Assembly: GCA_025331435.1 (NCBI GenBank)
Contig: JAIWNI010000353.1
Span: forward strand, 1 to 10,156
Reading direction: 5' to 3'
From: Choanephora cucurbitarum
Lineage: Eukaryota; Mucoromycota; Mucoromycetes; Mucorales; Choanephoraceae
Length of the DNA stretch: 10,156 nt
How positions within the stretch are numbered: position 1 is the stretch's first letter; every line of letters starts with the position of its first letter. Below the pieces are notes generated by a model. The model was not told where the DNA came from, did not search any database, and worked only from the letters and a program-made list of their open reading frames with translations. The translations under genes were made by a program, and so were the position numbers. Of this stretch, positions 1 through 6,912 are shown piece after piece.

Positions 1-124
1 GTTTCTCTGATTTGGTCTCTCTATTCTGGTGCTTTGGTGTTGCTATGCTCTGATCTCTCCATTCTGGTGCTTTGGTGTTTCTCTGATTTGGTCTCTCTAT
101 CTGGTGCTTTGGTGTTACTATGAC
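1..124. repeat. 76-bp minisatellite, tail of an array cut by the window start
   Basis: This corresponds to 4025-4150 and contains about one and a half periods of the 76-bp repeat. The array presumably continues upstream of the window, as it does at the other two junctions. One T is missing near position 100 relative to copy B. Confidence 0.9.
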
Positions 125-208
125 TTGGTTCCCCTCTCTTACCCTGGTGATGTATGCTTTTGGTGATGTATGTCTGGCCCCTTTCTGCCTATCTCTCAAG
201 CTCTGGGA

Positions 209-255
209 TTCTATGCTTTGGTGTTTCTATGCTTTGGTGTTTCTATGCTTTGGTG
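209..255. repeat. 16-bp direct triplication
   Basis: Three consecutive copies of TTTCTATGCTTTGGTG (the first lacks one T) follow the 76-bp array. They recur at 4235-4281 and 8264-8310. The repeat shares the core GCTTTGGTG with the 76-bp repeat and probably derives from it. The 16-base period shifts the reading frame at each copy. Confidence 0.85.
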
Positions 256-294
256 CTTCGGTGATATGTCTCTTTTGGATTTATGATCAACTAG

Positions 295-534
295 GTAACT
301 TATCATTTACAGTTCATGTACAACCTTACTAACTTTTTTCTCTTTCTTCTCTTTTTTTTTTGTGCATACGTGTGTGTGTGTGTGTGCGTATATATGTATG
401 TCTACTAACCTTTCTTTTTCTATCCTAGTTCTTTATGCTGTGCGAGCTTACACTACTAACCTCTTTCTTTTTTTTTGTGTGGTGTGTGTATGTGTGTATA
501 TATGTATGTCTACTAACACTTTTTTTATTATTAG
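295..534 (+). repeat. Duplicated branch-point / pyrimidine / (GT)n module
   Basis: Four perfect TACTAAC motifs lie at 327-333, 403-409, 454-460 and 511-517. The first and third each precede a C/T-rich run and a (GT)n tract. The second and fourth each sit in TATATATGTATGTCTACTAAC, followed by a pyrimidine run ending in CCTAG (428) or TTAG (534). The segment is therefore a diverged tandem duplication of a module of about 110-125 bases. TACTAAC is the optimal branch site in yeast-type introns and the pyrimidine-AG context fits 3' splice sites. A donor-like GTAACT at 295 could pair with the AG at 428 (134 bases). Whether anything is spliced here is inferred. Confidence 0.75.
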
Positions 535-617
535 TAAACTTCGTTCATTGTTATATGACCTACTATGGTCTATCATTTTTTTTTTTAAAATTAGTATTCT
601 TTTACTCTAAATCCATA

Positions 618-623
618 AATAAA
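618..623 (+). terminator. Poly(A)-signal-like AATAAA
   Basis: AATAAA occurs in an AT-rich stretch just downstream of the last pyrimidine-AG site. It recurs at 4642-4647 and 8669-8674. It could mark the 3' end of a + strand transcript that crosses the 76-bp array. Such hexamers occur by chance in AT-rich DNA. Confidence 0.3.
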
Positions 624-764
624 ACTTGATTTAAATTAGTGCTTCCTACTGAATCACCTAAATCACATTTCAATCACGTCGTCTAAACCATACTGTTCCT
701 GCAAAAAAGTTGGGAGATACAGCATCAGCTAAAGAAAGCTGCACTTGACTCAAAATCGCTTAAC
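624..764. other. Unique AT-rich spacer before the 15-bp minisatellite
   Basis: No open frame, repeat or RNA-like structure was recognised here. The sequence is non-repetitive and is conserved between the three units with almost no change. Confidence 0.6.
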
Positions 765-1345
765 CTTATTAGGCTCAATCTCATTAGGTTGGATCTCATT
801 AGGCTGGATTACATTAAAGTTGGTCTCATAAGGCACAGTTTCATTGTGGTCAATTTGATTGTATTCACTTTTAGTGTCATCAAACTCATAATGCTCAATC
901 TCGTTAGACTGGATCTCATTGGGCTCAATTTCATTATATTCATTTTCAATGTCATCAAATTCTTAATGCTTCATTTTATTATACCCACTTTCATTGTGCT
1001 CAAATTCATTGTGTTTGATTTCCTTATGCCCAGTTTCATTGTGCTTGATTTCATTATGTTTGATTTCATTGCGCTTGATTTCATTGTGCTTCGATTTCAG
1101 TATTCTCAACTTCATCACACTTCCTTGCTGTATGATCACTTCTTCCTTACTCATTCTTACTATCCTCATTATCAGTACGCTCATTGTCAGTACGCTTATT
1201 ATCAGTAAACTTATCAATAAGACACTCATTTTCAGTATACTCGTTGTTAGTATACACAGTGTTAGTATAATCAGTGTCGGTACACTAGTTCTCACTACAC
1301 TCATTGTTGGCATAAGTCTCGTTGGTATGGTCATAGCTACTGAAT
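765..1345. repeat. Degenerate 15-bp minisatellite (about 38 copies)
   Basis: A 15-base periodicity runs through the whole segment. Variants include CTCATTAGGCTGGAT at the start, TCATTGTGCTTGATT in the middle and CTCATTGTCAGTACG near the end. Because 15 is a multiple of three, most frames stay open on both strands. The + strand readings are hydrophobic (for example LCLIS repeats). The - strand register gives a hydrophilic pentapeptide theme such as HNEIK and RTDNE, interrupted by at least three in-frame stops (near 1288, 1160 and 962). None of these readings has a convincing start, intron or terminus, so no gene is called. It could be a decayed repeat-protein exon on the - strand. Confidence 0.88.
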
Positions 1346-1401
1346 GTGTTTGCACTGCTTATAGCCTAGTTATGGGCTTATTAACTGGAACTTACTCTGC
1401 A

Positions 1402-1410
1402 TATATATTT
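1402..1410 (+). promoter_or_regulatory. TATA-like element upstream of the acidic-repeat gene
   Basis: TATATATTT lies about 57-65 bases upstream of the ATG proposed at 1467, a plausible core-promoter distance for a fungal gene. It is repeated at 5426-5434 and 9430-9438. The AT richness of the region makes chance occurrence possible. Confidence 0.3.
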
Positions 1411-1466
1411 ATGGTAGGAAGGGTTCCTTTTCATCCAAATTTATCGTGACTACATGTTCATGAACG

Positions 1467-2216
1467 ATGAAACTGCCTGAGAGTCTGCCCTTTTTGTATA
1501 GTTTATGCTTTGTCTGTAGTCAAGCCTTTACGCCTTATTCTAACTAATCTTGCAGTATCAAAGTCTCGTTAGATGTACTTGAAGATATGATCCAACCGAT
1601 AAACTCCGCTCTAATCAGAGTGCGCAAGTAATGCAACATGATGCATTTTTAACATTGATGCTTCTTGATGTTTGATGTATTTGAGGGTGTTTATGTGTAG
1701 TTAGTCTATGATTGTGTAGGGTTGATTACAAAGATGCTAAAGATAACGGTGATGCCGGCTATGATGATATTGATGACTATGATAACACTGAAGATCATGA
1801 TAACACTGATGACTATGCTAACACTGAAGACTATGATAACACTGATGACTATAATAATACTGATGACTATAATAATACTGATGAGGATGGTATTACTGAT
1901 AGAAATACTTTTGATAATAACGACACTGATGAGGGTGAGAATATTGATCAGTATGATAATATTGATGAGTATAATAATAGTGATGAACATGACAATAGTG
2001 ATGAGCATGATAATAGTGATGAGCATGATAATAGTGATGAGCATGATAATAGTGATGAGCATGATAATAGTGATGAGCATGATAATAGTGATGAGCATGA
2101 TAATGCTGATAGTAGTGCTGATTTAAAAGTGGTATGTTTTAAGTTGGAGGTTTATTTTTGTCCTTGATGTCTATACTTGAGTAATTTGACATTTGTAGGA
2201 TGATGCTGGCGATTAG
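1467..2216 (+). CDS. Candidate four-exon gene for an acidic hexapeptide-repeat protein
   Basis: Proposed exons are 1467-1495, 1556-1627, 1720-2131 and 2199-2216, which give 176 residues and a TAG stop. The introns are 60, 92 and 67 bases. Intron 1 has a GTATAG donor, CTAAC at 1540-1544 and a TTGCAG acceptor. Intron 2 has GTAATG and TGTAG. Intron 3 has GTATGT, a TTGAT at 2164-2168 and TTGTAG. All three junctions keep one frame open. Exon 2 encodes a non-repetitive stretch with VSLDVLEDMIQP. Exon 3 begins VDYKDAKDNGDAG, then repeats a six-residue D/N/T/Y theme (DYDNTD) and ends in seven DEHDN units. Exon 4 encodes DDAGD-stop, continuing the acidic character. No known family was recognised, no cysteine pattern or transmembrane segment is seen, and the spliced N-terminus is not a clear signal peptide. 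If intron 1 is retained, the frame gives a hydrophobic leader-like MKLPESLPFLYSLCFVCSQA that soon stops. The start is the first ATG in the open frame after an in-frame TGA at 1461. The repeat could also be non-coding with frames open by chance. Confidence 0.42.
1982..2104 (+). repeat. 18-bp minisatellite, seven near-perfect copies
   Basis: GATGAGCATGATAATAGT is repeated seven times. Only the first copy differs (GAACATGACAAT), and the last lacks its AGT. More diverged 18-base copies extend upstream to about 1765. In the proposed gene frame each copy reads DEHDNS. The 18-base period keeps all frames open on both strands, so the long - strand frame at 1706-2098 and the overlapping + frame at 1722-2126 are shadows. 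Confidence 0.95.
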
Positions 2217-2888
2217 TAATTTAGGCTCCATGCATTACAGCTATCATGATGAGCTTAGTAATGAAAAGTGATAAAACCATGTTGTCAAAAAGCTGTGGTG
2301 GTCAGATTGCTTGAGTGAGATGACTGATTCTATCACAGTGTTAAATGTGGAATAAGCATGATAAATCTTGAATAAGCTCATTTCAGCCTGTGCATCAGCC
2401 CAAACTCTCAGCTTGAGTGACAACATTTTTATGTTTGATACCTATATAGCACTATTCATTCCAGTCAAAGAGAGCGAAATAGATTAATATTGAGACGATG
2501 CATTTCATAGGTAAAGACCGAAAAAAATAAAAGAAAAAATTGCTGATTAATGATCTCAAATTATTCCGGCTTTCAAACCTATTATTTTTTGTTTTTTTTT
2601 TTGACTGTGAGCGAGGTGTACGGCTAACATACGGGTGTTACTATATTTTAAAGAGACCATATATCAGCCAGCTGAAGAGGTCAATCAGTCTTTCTTGCTC
2701 TCATTCTTGTCTTTGATCCAAGGCTTGAATGCTTCAAAAGAGGTCCCTTAGGAAAAAAAAATTAGCAGTCAAAAATCACTCCTTTTGCCCAAAAAAGGAA
2801 TCTAGTCAAAATCGCGTAGGCTGGAAAATGATTACGTCGCTCTGATCCTGGCTATATTTTATTTTTTTTTTTCTTCCTCCCTTATATC
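2217..2888. other. AT-rich stretch without recognised genes (and 6241-6912 in unit B)
   Basis: The segment contains homopolymer runs of A and T (near 2521, 2590, 2752 and 2862) and no array. A 60-codon frame on the - strand at 2244-2426 has no supporting feature and is not called. Homopolymer lengths are the only differences between units A and B here. Confidence 0.6.
2526..2531 (+). terminator. Poly(A)-signal-like AATAAA downstream of the acidic-repeat gene
   Basis: AATAAA sits in an A-rich run about 310 bases after the proposed stop codon at 2214-2216. The equivalent lies near 6550 in unit B. It is a plausible transcript end, but homopolymeric A context makes it weak evidence. Confidence 0.25.
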
Positions 2889-3080
2889 TTGGTTACACCC
2901 AAGCTGCCGATCCTATCCAAGGTCATAGCAAATACTGCTATAGGTAACACACGCGATCCACTTGTACCACCTGACTCTCTTGACCTCAGTTATGCTAACT
3001 TTTCTCCTTATACTGCTTCTTTGGTAGGTTTGCTAGATCTCACTTTGGGGATCGCCATCAAGATGGCATCGTGTTGCTAG
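2889..3080 (+). CDS. Short non-repetitive open frame, possibly an exon (hypothetical)
   Basis: A 63-codon frame ending in TAG at 3078-3080 encodes a non-repetitive, protein-like sequence (TPKLPILSKVIANT near the start, LLDLTLGIAIKMASCC at the end). There is no ATG at the start, only TTG, so it would have to be an exon. It follows a long pyrimidine run (2858-2890), which could precede an acceptor. Its composition is less AT-biased than its neighbours. Within it, 2944-3027 has intron features and a length of 84, a multiple of three, so both spliced and unspliced forms stay open. No family was recognised. Confidence 0.2.
   Translation: MVTPKLPILSKVIANTAIGNTRDPLVPPDSLDLSYANFSPYTASLVGLLDLTLGIAIKMASCC
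2944..3027 (+). other. Possible in-frame intron (retained-intron type)
   Basis: The donor-like GTAACA at 2944, GCTAAC branch motif at 2994-2999, pyrimidine-rich tail and TTGGTAG acceptor ending at 3027 match fungal intron structure. Its 84-base length and phase 1 position mean that removing it keeps the 2889-3080 frame open. The donor is not optimal. Confidence 0.3.
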
Positions 3081-3260
3081 ACTCTTGAGAGAGCCGCTCT
3101 TTTGAGTTCTAGTCATATCCGCTTCAAGTCCGTTTGGTGTCTACAGGTGGTAGATTACCTGTTTTTGCTTCAAGGCTGACCGTTATTACCGCTTTATGAT
3201 GTTGATGCTCTGGTGTTCTGGTGTTACCGCTATATGACCGAAAGTATAGCGAAGGGTATA

Positions 3261-3306
3261 GTAGACATGCACGCACACACACACACACACACACACACGC
3301 GCACAT
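3261..3306 (+). repeat. (CA)n tract with flanks inverted relative to the (GT)n module
   Basis: An uninterrupted CA run of about 13 dinucleotides is flanked by GTAGACATGCACG on the left and CGCGCAC on the right. The reverse complement of the left flank (CGTGCATGTCTAC) resembles the right flank of the (GT)n tracts, which end TATATATGTATGTCTAC. The block therefore looks like an inverted copy of the GT blocks at 364-405 and 4388-4433. Confidence 0.8.
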
Positions 3307-3324
3307 ATAGATACATATTCGGGT

Positions 3325-3668
3325 AAGCAAAGCAAGACCATCCAAGACTGCCGCAAAGCTATCCAAGACTACCGCAAAGCTATTCAAGACTACCGCAAGG
3401 CTATCCAAGACTACCGCAAGGCAACCATAAGACAAGACAAGACCTCCATAAGACTTTGTAAGTATCGTTCCTATCCACTTGAAGAGCTGTATCACTAACC
3501 TTATTTTTTACCCTTCTTTCTTTCGTAGATAATGGTGTGCTTTCTCTTCTAGGCCTCTATCCCGATCGCGATCGTTGGTGTTCAAGACTGTCAAACTCTC
3601 TTCCGCTTCCGACTTCCGCGATACCGTATGCTTCTGGTATTCTATGCTTTTGGTGTTCTCTGCTGTGA
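3325..3668 (+). CDS. Possible spliced frame: heptapeptide repeat plus downstream exon (5' end unknown)
   Basis: With the 71-base intron removed, the AIQDYRK frame (3325-3457) joins in phase to 3529-3668 and reads on through RLYNGVLSLLGLYPDRDRW to a TGA at 3666-3668, about 90 residues. Of the three frames crossing the repeat, this one stays open with the first acceptor. With the alternative acceptor at 3552, the SYPRLPQ frame also stays open and enters the long frame ending at 3925. No ATG start exists: in unit A the frame runs back through the (CA)n tract to a TAG at 3262. The repeated RK pair at each unit end recalls protease-processed repeat precursors, but no lysine-arginine sites or secretion signal are present. 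The transcript may equally be non-coding. Confidence 0.22.
3340..3423 (+). repeat. 21-bp minisatellite, four copies
   Basis: Four 21-base copies run from 3340 to 3423 and share a CCAAGACTACCGCAA core, with variants at CTG/CTA, TCC/TTC and AAG/AGG. The array ends 34 bases before a strong splice donor. The period is a multiple of three, so three heptapeptide readings are open on the + strand: AIQDYRK, SYPRLPQ and LSKTTAK. Confidence 0.95.
3458..3528 (+). other. Strong candidate intron, 71 bp
   Basis: The consensus donor GTAAGT lies at 3458-3463, CACTAAC (CTAAC at 3495-3499) is followed by a pyrimidine tract, and the acceptor TTTCGTAG ends at 3528. This is the best intron in the unit by eye. 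A second acceptor, TTCTCTTCTAG, ends at 3552. The two acceptors are 24 bases apart and would give products that differ by eight codons in the same frame. Confidence 0.6.
3563..3574. other. 12-bp GC-rich perfect palindrome
   Basis: CGATCGCGATCG stands out in an AT-rich unit. It lies just after the alternative acceptor and recurs in unit B near 7589-7600. It could be a protein-binding site or chance; nothing else supports a role. Confidence 0.4.
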
Positions 3669-3799
3669 TTTCTTTGTTCTCTGATTCTGGTGTTTCCTGG
3701 TATGATCTCTCTATTCCTCTCTCTCACACTCTTAATCTGGTGTTCTATGCTTTGGGTTTCATTGTTCTATGCTCTTGGTGTTTCTATGCTTTTGGTGTT

Positions 3800-4148
3800 T
3801 CTTTGATTTGGTCTCTTTGTTCTGGTGCTTTGGTGTTGCTATGCTCTGATCTCTCTATTCTGGTGCTTTGGTGTTTCTCTGATTTGGTCTCTTTGTTCTG
3901 GTGCTTTGGTGTTGCTATGCTCTGATCTCTCTATTCTGGTGCTTTGGTGTTTCTCTGATTTGGTCTCTTTGTTCTGGTGCTTTGGTGTTGCTATGCTCTG
4001 ATCTCTCTATTCTGGTGCTTTGGTGTTTCTCTGATTTGGTCTCTCTATTCTGGTGCTTTGGTGTTGCTATGCTCTGATCTCTCCATTCTGGTGCTTTGGT
4101 GTTTCTCTGATTTGGTCTCTCTATTCTGGTGCTTTGGTGTTACTATGA
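3800..4148. repeat. 76-bp minisatellite, A-depleted, made of two related halves (unit A/B junction)
   Basis: The same landmark (GCTATGCTCTGATCTCTC) recurs at exact 76-base steps around 3839, 3915, 3991 and 4067, with a variant start at 4143. Each period consists of two related halves that share CTGGTGCTTTGGTGTT, giving a two-step higher-order repeat. A full period has only four A residues on the + strand. Because 76 is not a multiple of three, successive copies are read in successive frames. Long open frames here (for example 3575-3925 and 3977-4312) are therefore by-products of base composition and are not annotated as genes. Confidence 0.93.
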
Positions 4149-4234
4149 CTTGGTTCCCCTCTCTTACCCTGGTGATGTATGCTTTTGGTGATGTATGTCT
4201 TGGCCCCTTTCTGCCTATCTCTCAAGCTCTGGGA

Positions 4235-4281
4235 TTCTATGCTTTGGTGTTTCTATGCTTTGGTGTTTCTATGCTTTGGTG
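4235..4281. repeat. 16-bp direct triplication (unit B)
   Basis: Same three-copy run as at 209-255, without base changes. Confidence 0.85.
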
Positions 4282-4320
4282 CTTCGGTGATATGTCTCTT
4301 TTGGATTTATGATCAACTAG

Positions 4321-4560
4321 GTAACTTATCATTTACAGTTCATGTACAACCTTACTAACTTTTATTCTCTTTCTTCTCTTTTTTTTTGTGCATACGTGTG
4401 TGTGTGTGTGTGTGCGTATATATGTATGTCTACTAACCTTTCTTTTTTCTATCCTAGTTCTTATGCTGTGCGAGCTTACACTACTAACCTCTTTCTTTTT
4501 TTTGTGTGTGTGTGTATGTGTGTATATATGTATGTCTACTAACACTTTTTTTATTATTAG
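4321..4560 (+). repeat. Duplicated branch-point / pyrimidine / (GT)n module (unit B)
   Basis: The TACTAAC motifs are at 4353-4359, 4431-4437, 4482-4488 and 4537-4543. The acceptor-like AGs end at 4457 and 4560, and the donor-like GTAACT begins at 4321. The second (GT)n run is uninterrupted here, whereas in unit A it reads GTGTGGTGTG. Confidence 0.75.
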
Positions 4561-4788
4561 TAAACTTCGTTCATTGTTATATGACCTACTATGGTCTATC
4601 ATTTTTTTTTAAAATTAGTATTCTTTTACTCTAAATCCATAAATAAAACTTGATTTAAATTAGTGCTTCCTACTGAATCACCTAAATCACATTTCAATCA
4701 CGTCGTCTAAACCATACTGTTCCTGCAAAAAAGTTGGGAGATACAGCATCAGCTAAAGAAAGCTGCACTTGACTCAAAATCGCTTAAC

Positions 4789-5369
4789 CTTATTAGGCTC
4801 AATCTCATTAGGTTGGATCTCATTAGGCTGGATTACATTAAAGTTGGTCTCATAAGGCACAGTTTCATTGTGGTCAATTTGATTGTATTCACTTTTAGTG
4901 TCATCAAACTCATAATGCTCAATCTCGTTAGACTGGATCTCATTGGGCTCAATTTCATTATATTCATTTTCAATGTCATCAAATTCTTAATGCTTCATTT
5001 TATTATACCCACTTTCATTGTGCTCAAATTCATTGTGTTTGATTTCCTTATGCCCAGTTTCATTGTGCTTGATTTCATTATGTTTGATTTCATTGCGCTT
5101 GATTTCATTGTGCTTCGATTTCAGTATTCTCAACTTCATCACACTTCCTTGCTGTATGATCACTTCTTCCTTACTCATTCTTACTATCCTCATTATCAGT
5201 ACGCTCATTGTCAGTACGCTTATTATCAGTAAACTTATCAATAAGACACTCATTTTCAGTATACTCGTTGTTAGTATACACAGTGTTAGTATAATCAGTG
5301 TCGGTACACTAGTTCTCACTACACTCATTGTTGGCATAAGTCTCGTTGGTATGGTCATAGCTACTGAAT
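4789..5369. repeat. Degenerate 15-bp minisatellite (unit B)
   Basis: This is base-for-base the same array as in unit A as far as can be read by eye, with the same three - strand stops. The lack of copy-number variation between units is notable for a minisatellite. Confidence 0.88.
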
Positions 5370-5490
5370 GTGTTTGCACTGCTTATAGCCTAGTTATGGG
5401 CTTATTAACTGGAACTTACTCTGCATATATATTTATGGTAGGAAGGGTTCCTTTTCATCCAAATTTATCGTGACTACATGTTCATGAACG

Positions 5491-6240
5491 ATGAAACTGC
5501 CTGAGAGTCTGCCCTTTTTGTATAGTTTATGCTTTGTCTGTAGTCAAGCCTTTACGCCTTATTCTAACTAATCTTGCAGTATCAAAGTCTCGTTAGATGT
5601 ACTTGAAGATATGATCCAACCGATAAACTCCGCTCTAATCAGAGTGCGCAAGTAATGCAACATGATGCATTTTTAACATTGATGCTTCTTGATGTTTGAT
5701 GTATTTGAGGGTGTTTATGTGTAGTTAGTCTATGATTGTGTAGGGTTGATTACAAAGATGCTAAAGATAACGGTGATGCCGGCTATGATGATATTGATGA
5801 CTATGATAACACTGAAGATCATGATAACACTGATGACTATGCTAACACTGAAGACTATGATAACACTGATGACTATAATAATACTGATGACTATAATAAT
5901 ACTGATGAGGATGGTATTACTGATAGAAATACTTTTGATAATAACGACACTGATGAGGGTGAGAATATTGATCAGTATGATAATATTGATGAGTATAATA
6001 ATAGTGATGAACATGACAATAGTGATGAGCATGATAATAGTGATGAGCATGATAATAGTGATGAGCATGATAATAGTGATGAGCATGATAATAGTGATGA
6101 GCATGATAATAGTGATGAGCATGATAATGCTGATAGTAGTGCTGATTTAAAAGTGGTATGTTTTAAGTTGGAGGTTTATTTTTGTCCTTGATGTCTATAC
6201 TTGAGTAATTTGACATTTGTAGGATGATGCTGGCGATTAG
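5491..6240 (+). CDS. Candidate acidic hexapeptide-repeat gene (unit B copy)
   Basis: Exons map to 5491-5519, 5580-5651, 5744-6155 and 6223-6240. No difference from the unit A copy was found in exons or splice sites, and the seven DEHDN units are also unchanged. Identical copies 4024 bases apart fit either recent amplification or the same molecule read twice. Confidence 0.42.
6006..6128 (+). repeat. 18-bp minisatellite (unit B)
   Basis: Seven copies, the same number and the same first-copy variants as in unit A. Confidence 0.95.
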
Positions 6241-6912
6241 TAATTTAGGCTCCATGCATTACAGCTATCATGATGAGCTTAGTAATGAAAAGTGATAAAA
6301 CCATGTTGTCAAAAAGCTGTGGTGGTCAGATTGCTTGAGTGAGATGACTGATTCTATCACAGTGTTAAATGTGGAATAAGCATGATAAATCTTGAATAAG
6401 CTCATTTCAGCCTGTGCATCAGCCCAAACTCTCAGCTTGAGTGACAACATTTTTATGTTTGATACCTATATAGCACTATTCATTCCAGTCAAAGAGAGCG
6501 AAATAGATTAATATTGAGACGATGCATTTCATAGGTAAAGACCGAAAAAAATAAAAGAAAAAAATTGCTGATTAATGATCTCAAATTATTCCGGCTTTCA
6601 AACCTATTATTTTTTGTTTTTTTTTTGACTGTGAGCGAGGTGTACGGCTAACATACGGGTGTTACTATATTTTAAAGAGACCATATATCAGCCAGCTGAA
6701 GAGGTCAATCAGTCTTTCTTGCTCTCATTCTTGTCTTTGATCCAAGGCTTGAATGCTTCAAAAGAGGTCCCTTAGGAAAAAAAAATTAGCAGTCAAAAAT
6801 CACTCCTTTTGCCCAAAAAAGGAATCTAGTCAAAATCGCGTAGGCTGGAAAATGATTACGTCGCTCTGATCCTGGCTATATTTTATTTTTTTTTTTCTTC
6901 CTCCCTTATATC

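Larger units (their letters stand above)
1..4024. repeat. 4-kb tandem unit, copy A (complete)
   Basis: Position 1 matches position 4025 and the sequence then runs in parallel for the whole unit, with a period of 4024 bases over most of its length. The start was set by the window edge, so the true phase of the unit is unknown. The unit holds five different minisatellites, two microsatellite types, a candidate spliced gene and several intron-like signals. No terminal inverted repeat, target-site duplication or transposase was seen at the junctions, so it does not look like a nested transposon. The first 550 bases carry several one-base indels against copy B, for example a missing T near 100 and near 175. 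Confidence 0.97.

Noticed and set aside
765..830. TTAGG words suggesting telomeric repeats
   Set aside because: They occur within the 15-bp repeat at 15-base spacing, not as tandem 5- to 7-base telomere units.
963..1355. 130-codon - strand frame with HNEIK repeats
   Set aside because: Only the last third reads as the hydrophilic theme and the rest is the same minisatellite in a hydrophobic register. Stops interrupt the consistent register, so no gene was called. It is described as a repeat and a finding.
994..1449. 151-codon hydrophobic + strand frame resembling a membrane protein
   Set aside because: It lies almost entirely in the 15-bp minisatellite, where the period keeps frames open. 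The hydrophobicity follows from the repeated TCATT/CTTATT words, and no family features or introns support it.
1982..2104. CRISPR-like array
   Set aside because: The repeats are direct, contiguous 18-mers with no spacers, and there are no cas-like genes.
1706..2126. Frames overlapping the 18-bp array on both strands (LITIIM and MSMIIV repeats)
   Set aside because: They are shadows of the 18-base period. The acidic frame was preferred because it alone continues through plausible introns into non-repetitive sequence.
1740..2210. C/D-box snoRNA signals (many TGATGA and CTGA words)
   Set aside because: These words are created by the GATGA-rich repeat itself. No conserved spacing with terminal stems was seen.
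3143..3166. Small hairpin ACAGGT/ACCTGT followed by TTTTT, terminator-like
   Set aside because: A six-base stem with an eight-base loop is weak. T-runs are everywhere in this DNA and the context is eukaryotic, so a bacterial-type terminator is not expected.
3325..3457. Fungal ribosomally synthesised peptide precursor with protease-cut repeats
   Set aside because: The heptapeptide repeats lack lysine-arginine cleavage sites and a signal peptide, and no tailoring-enzyme genes are in the window. It is kept only as a remote possibility.
3575..4312. Long overlapping + strand frames rich in W, C, F and L
   Set aside because: The 76-bp period is not a multiple of three, so the same peptides recur in rotating frames. 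The absence of stops reflects A-depletion rather than coding selection.
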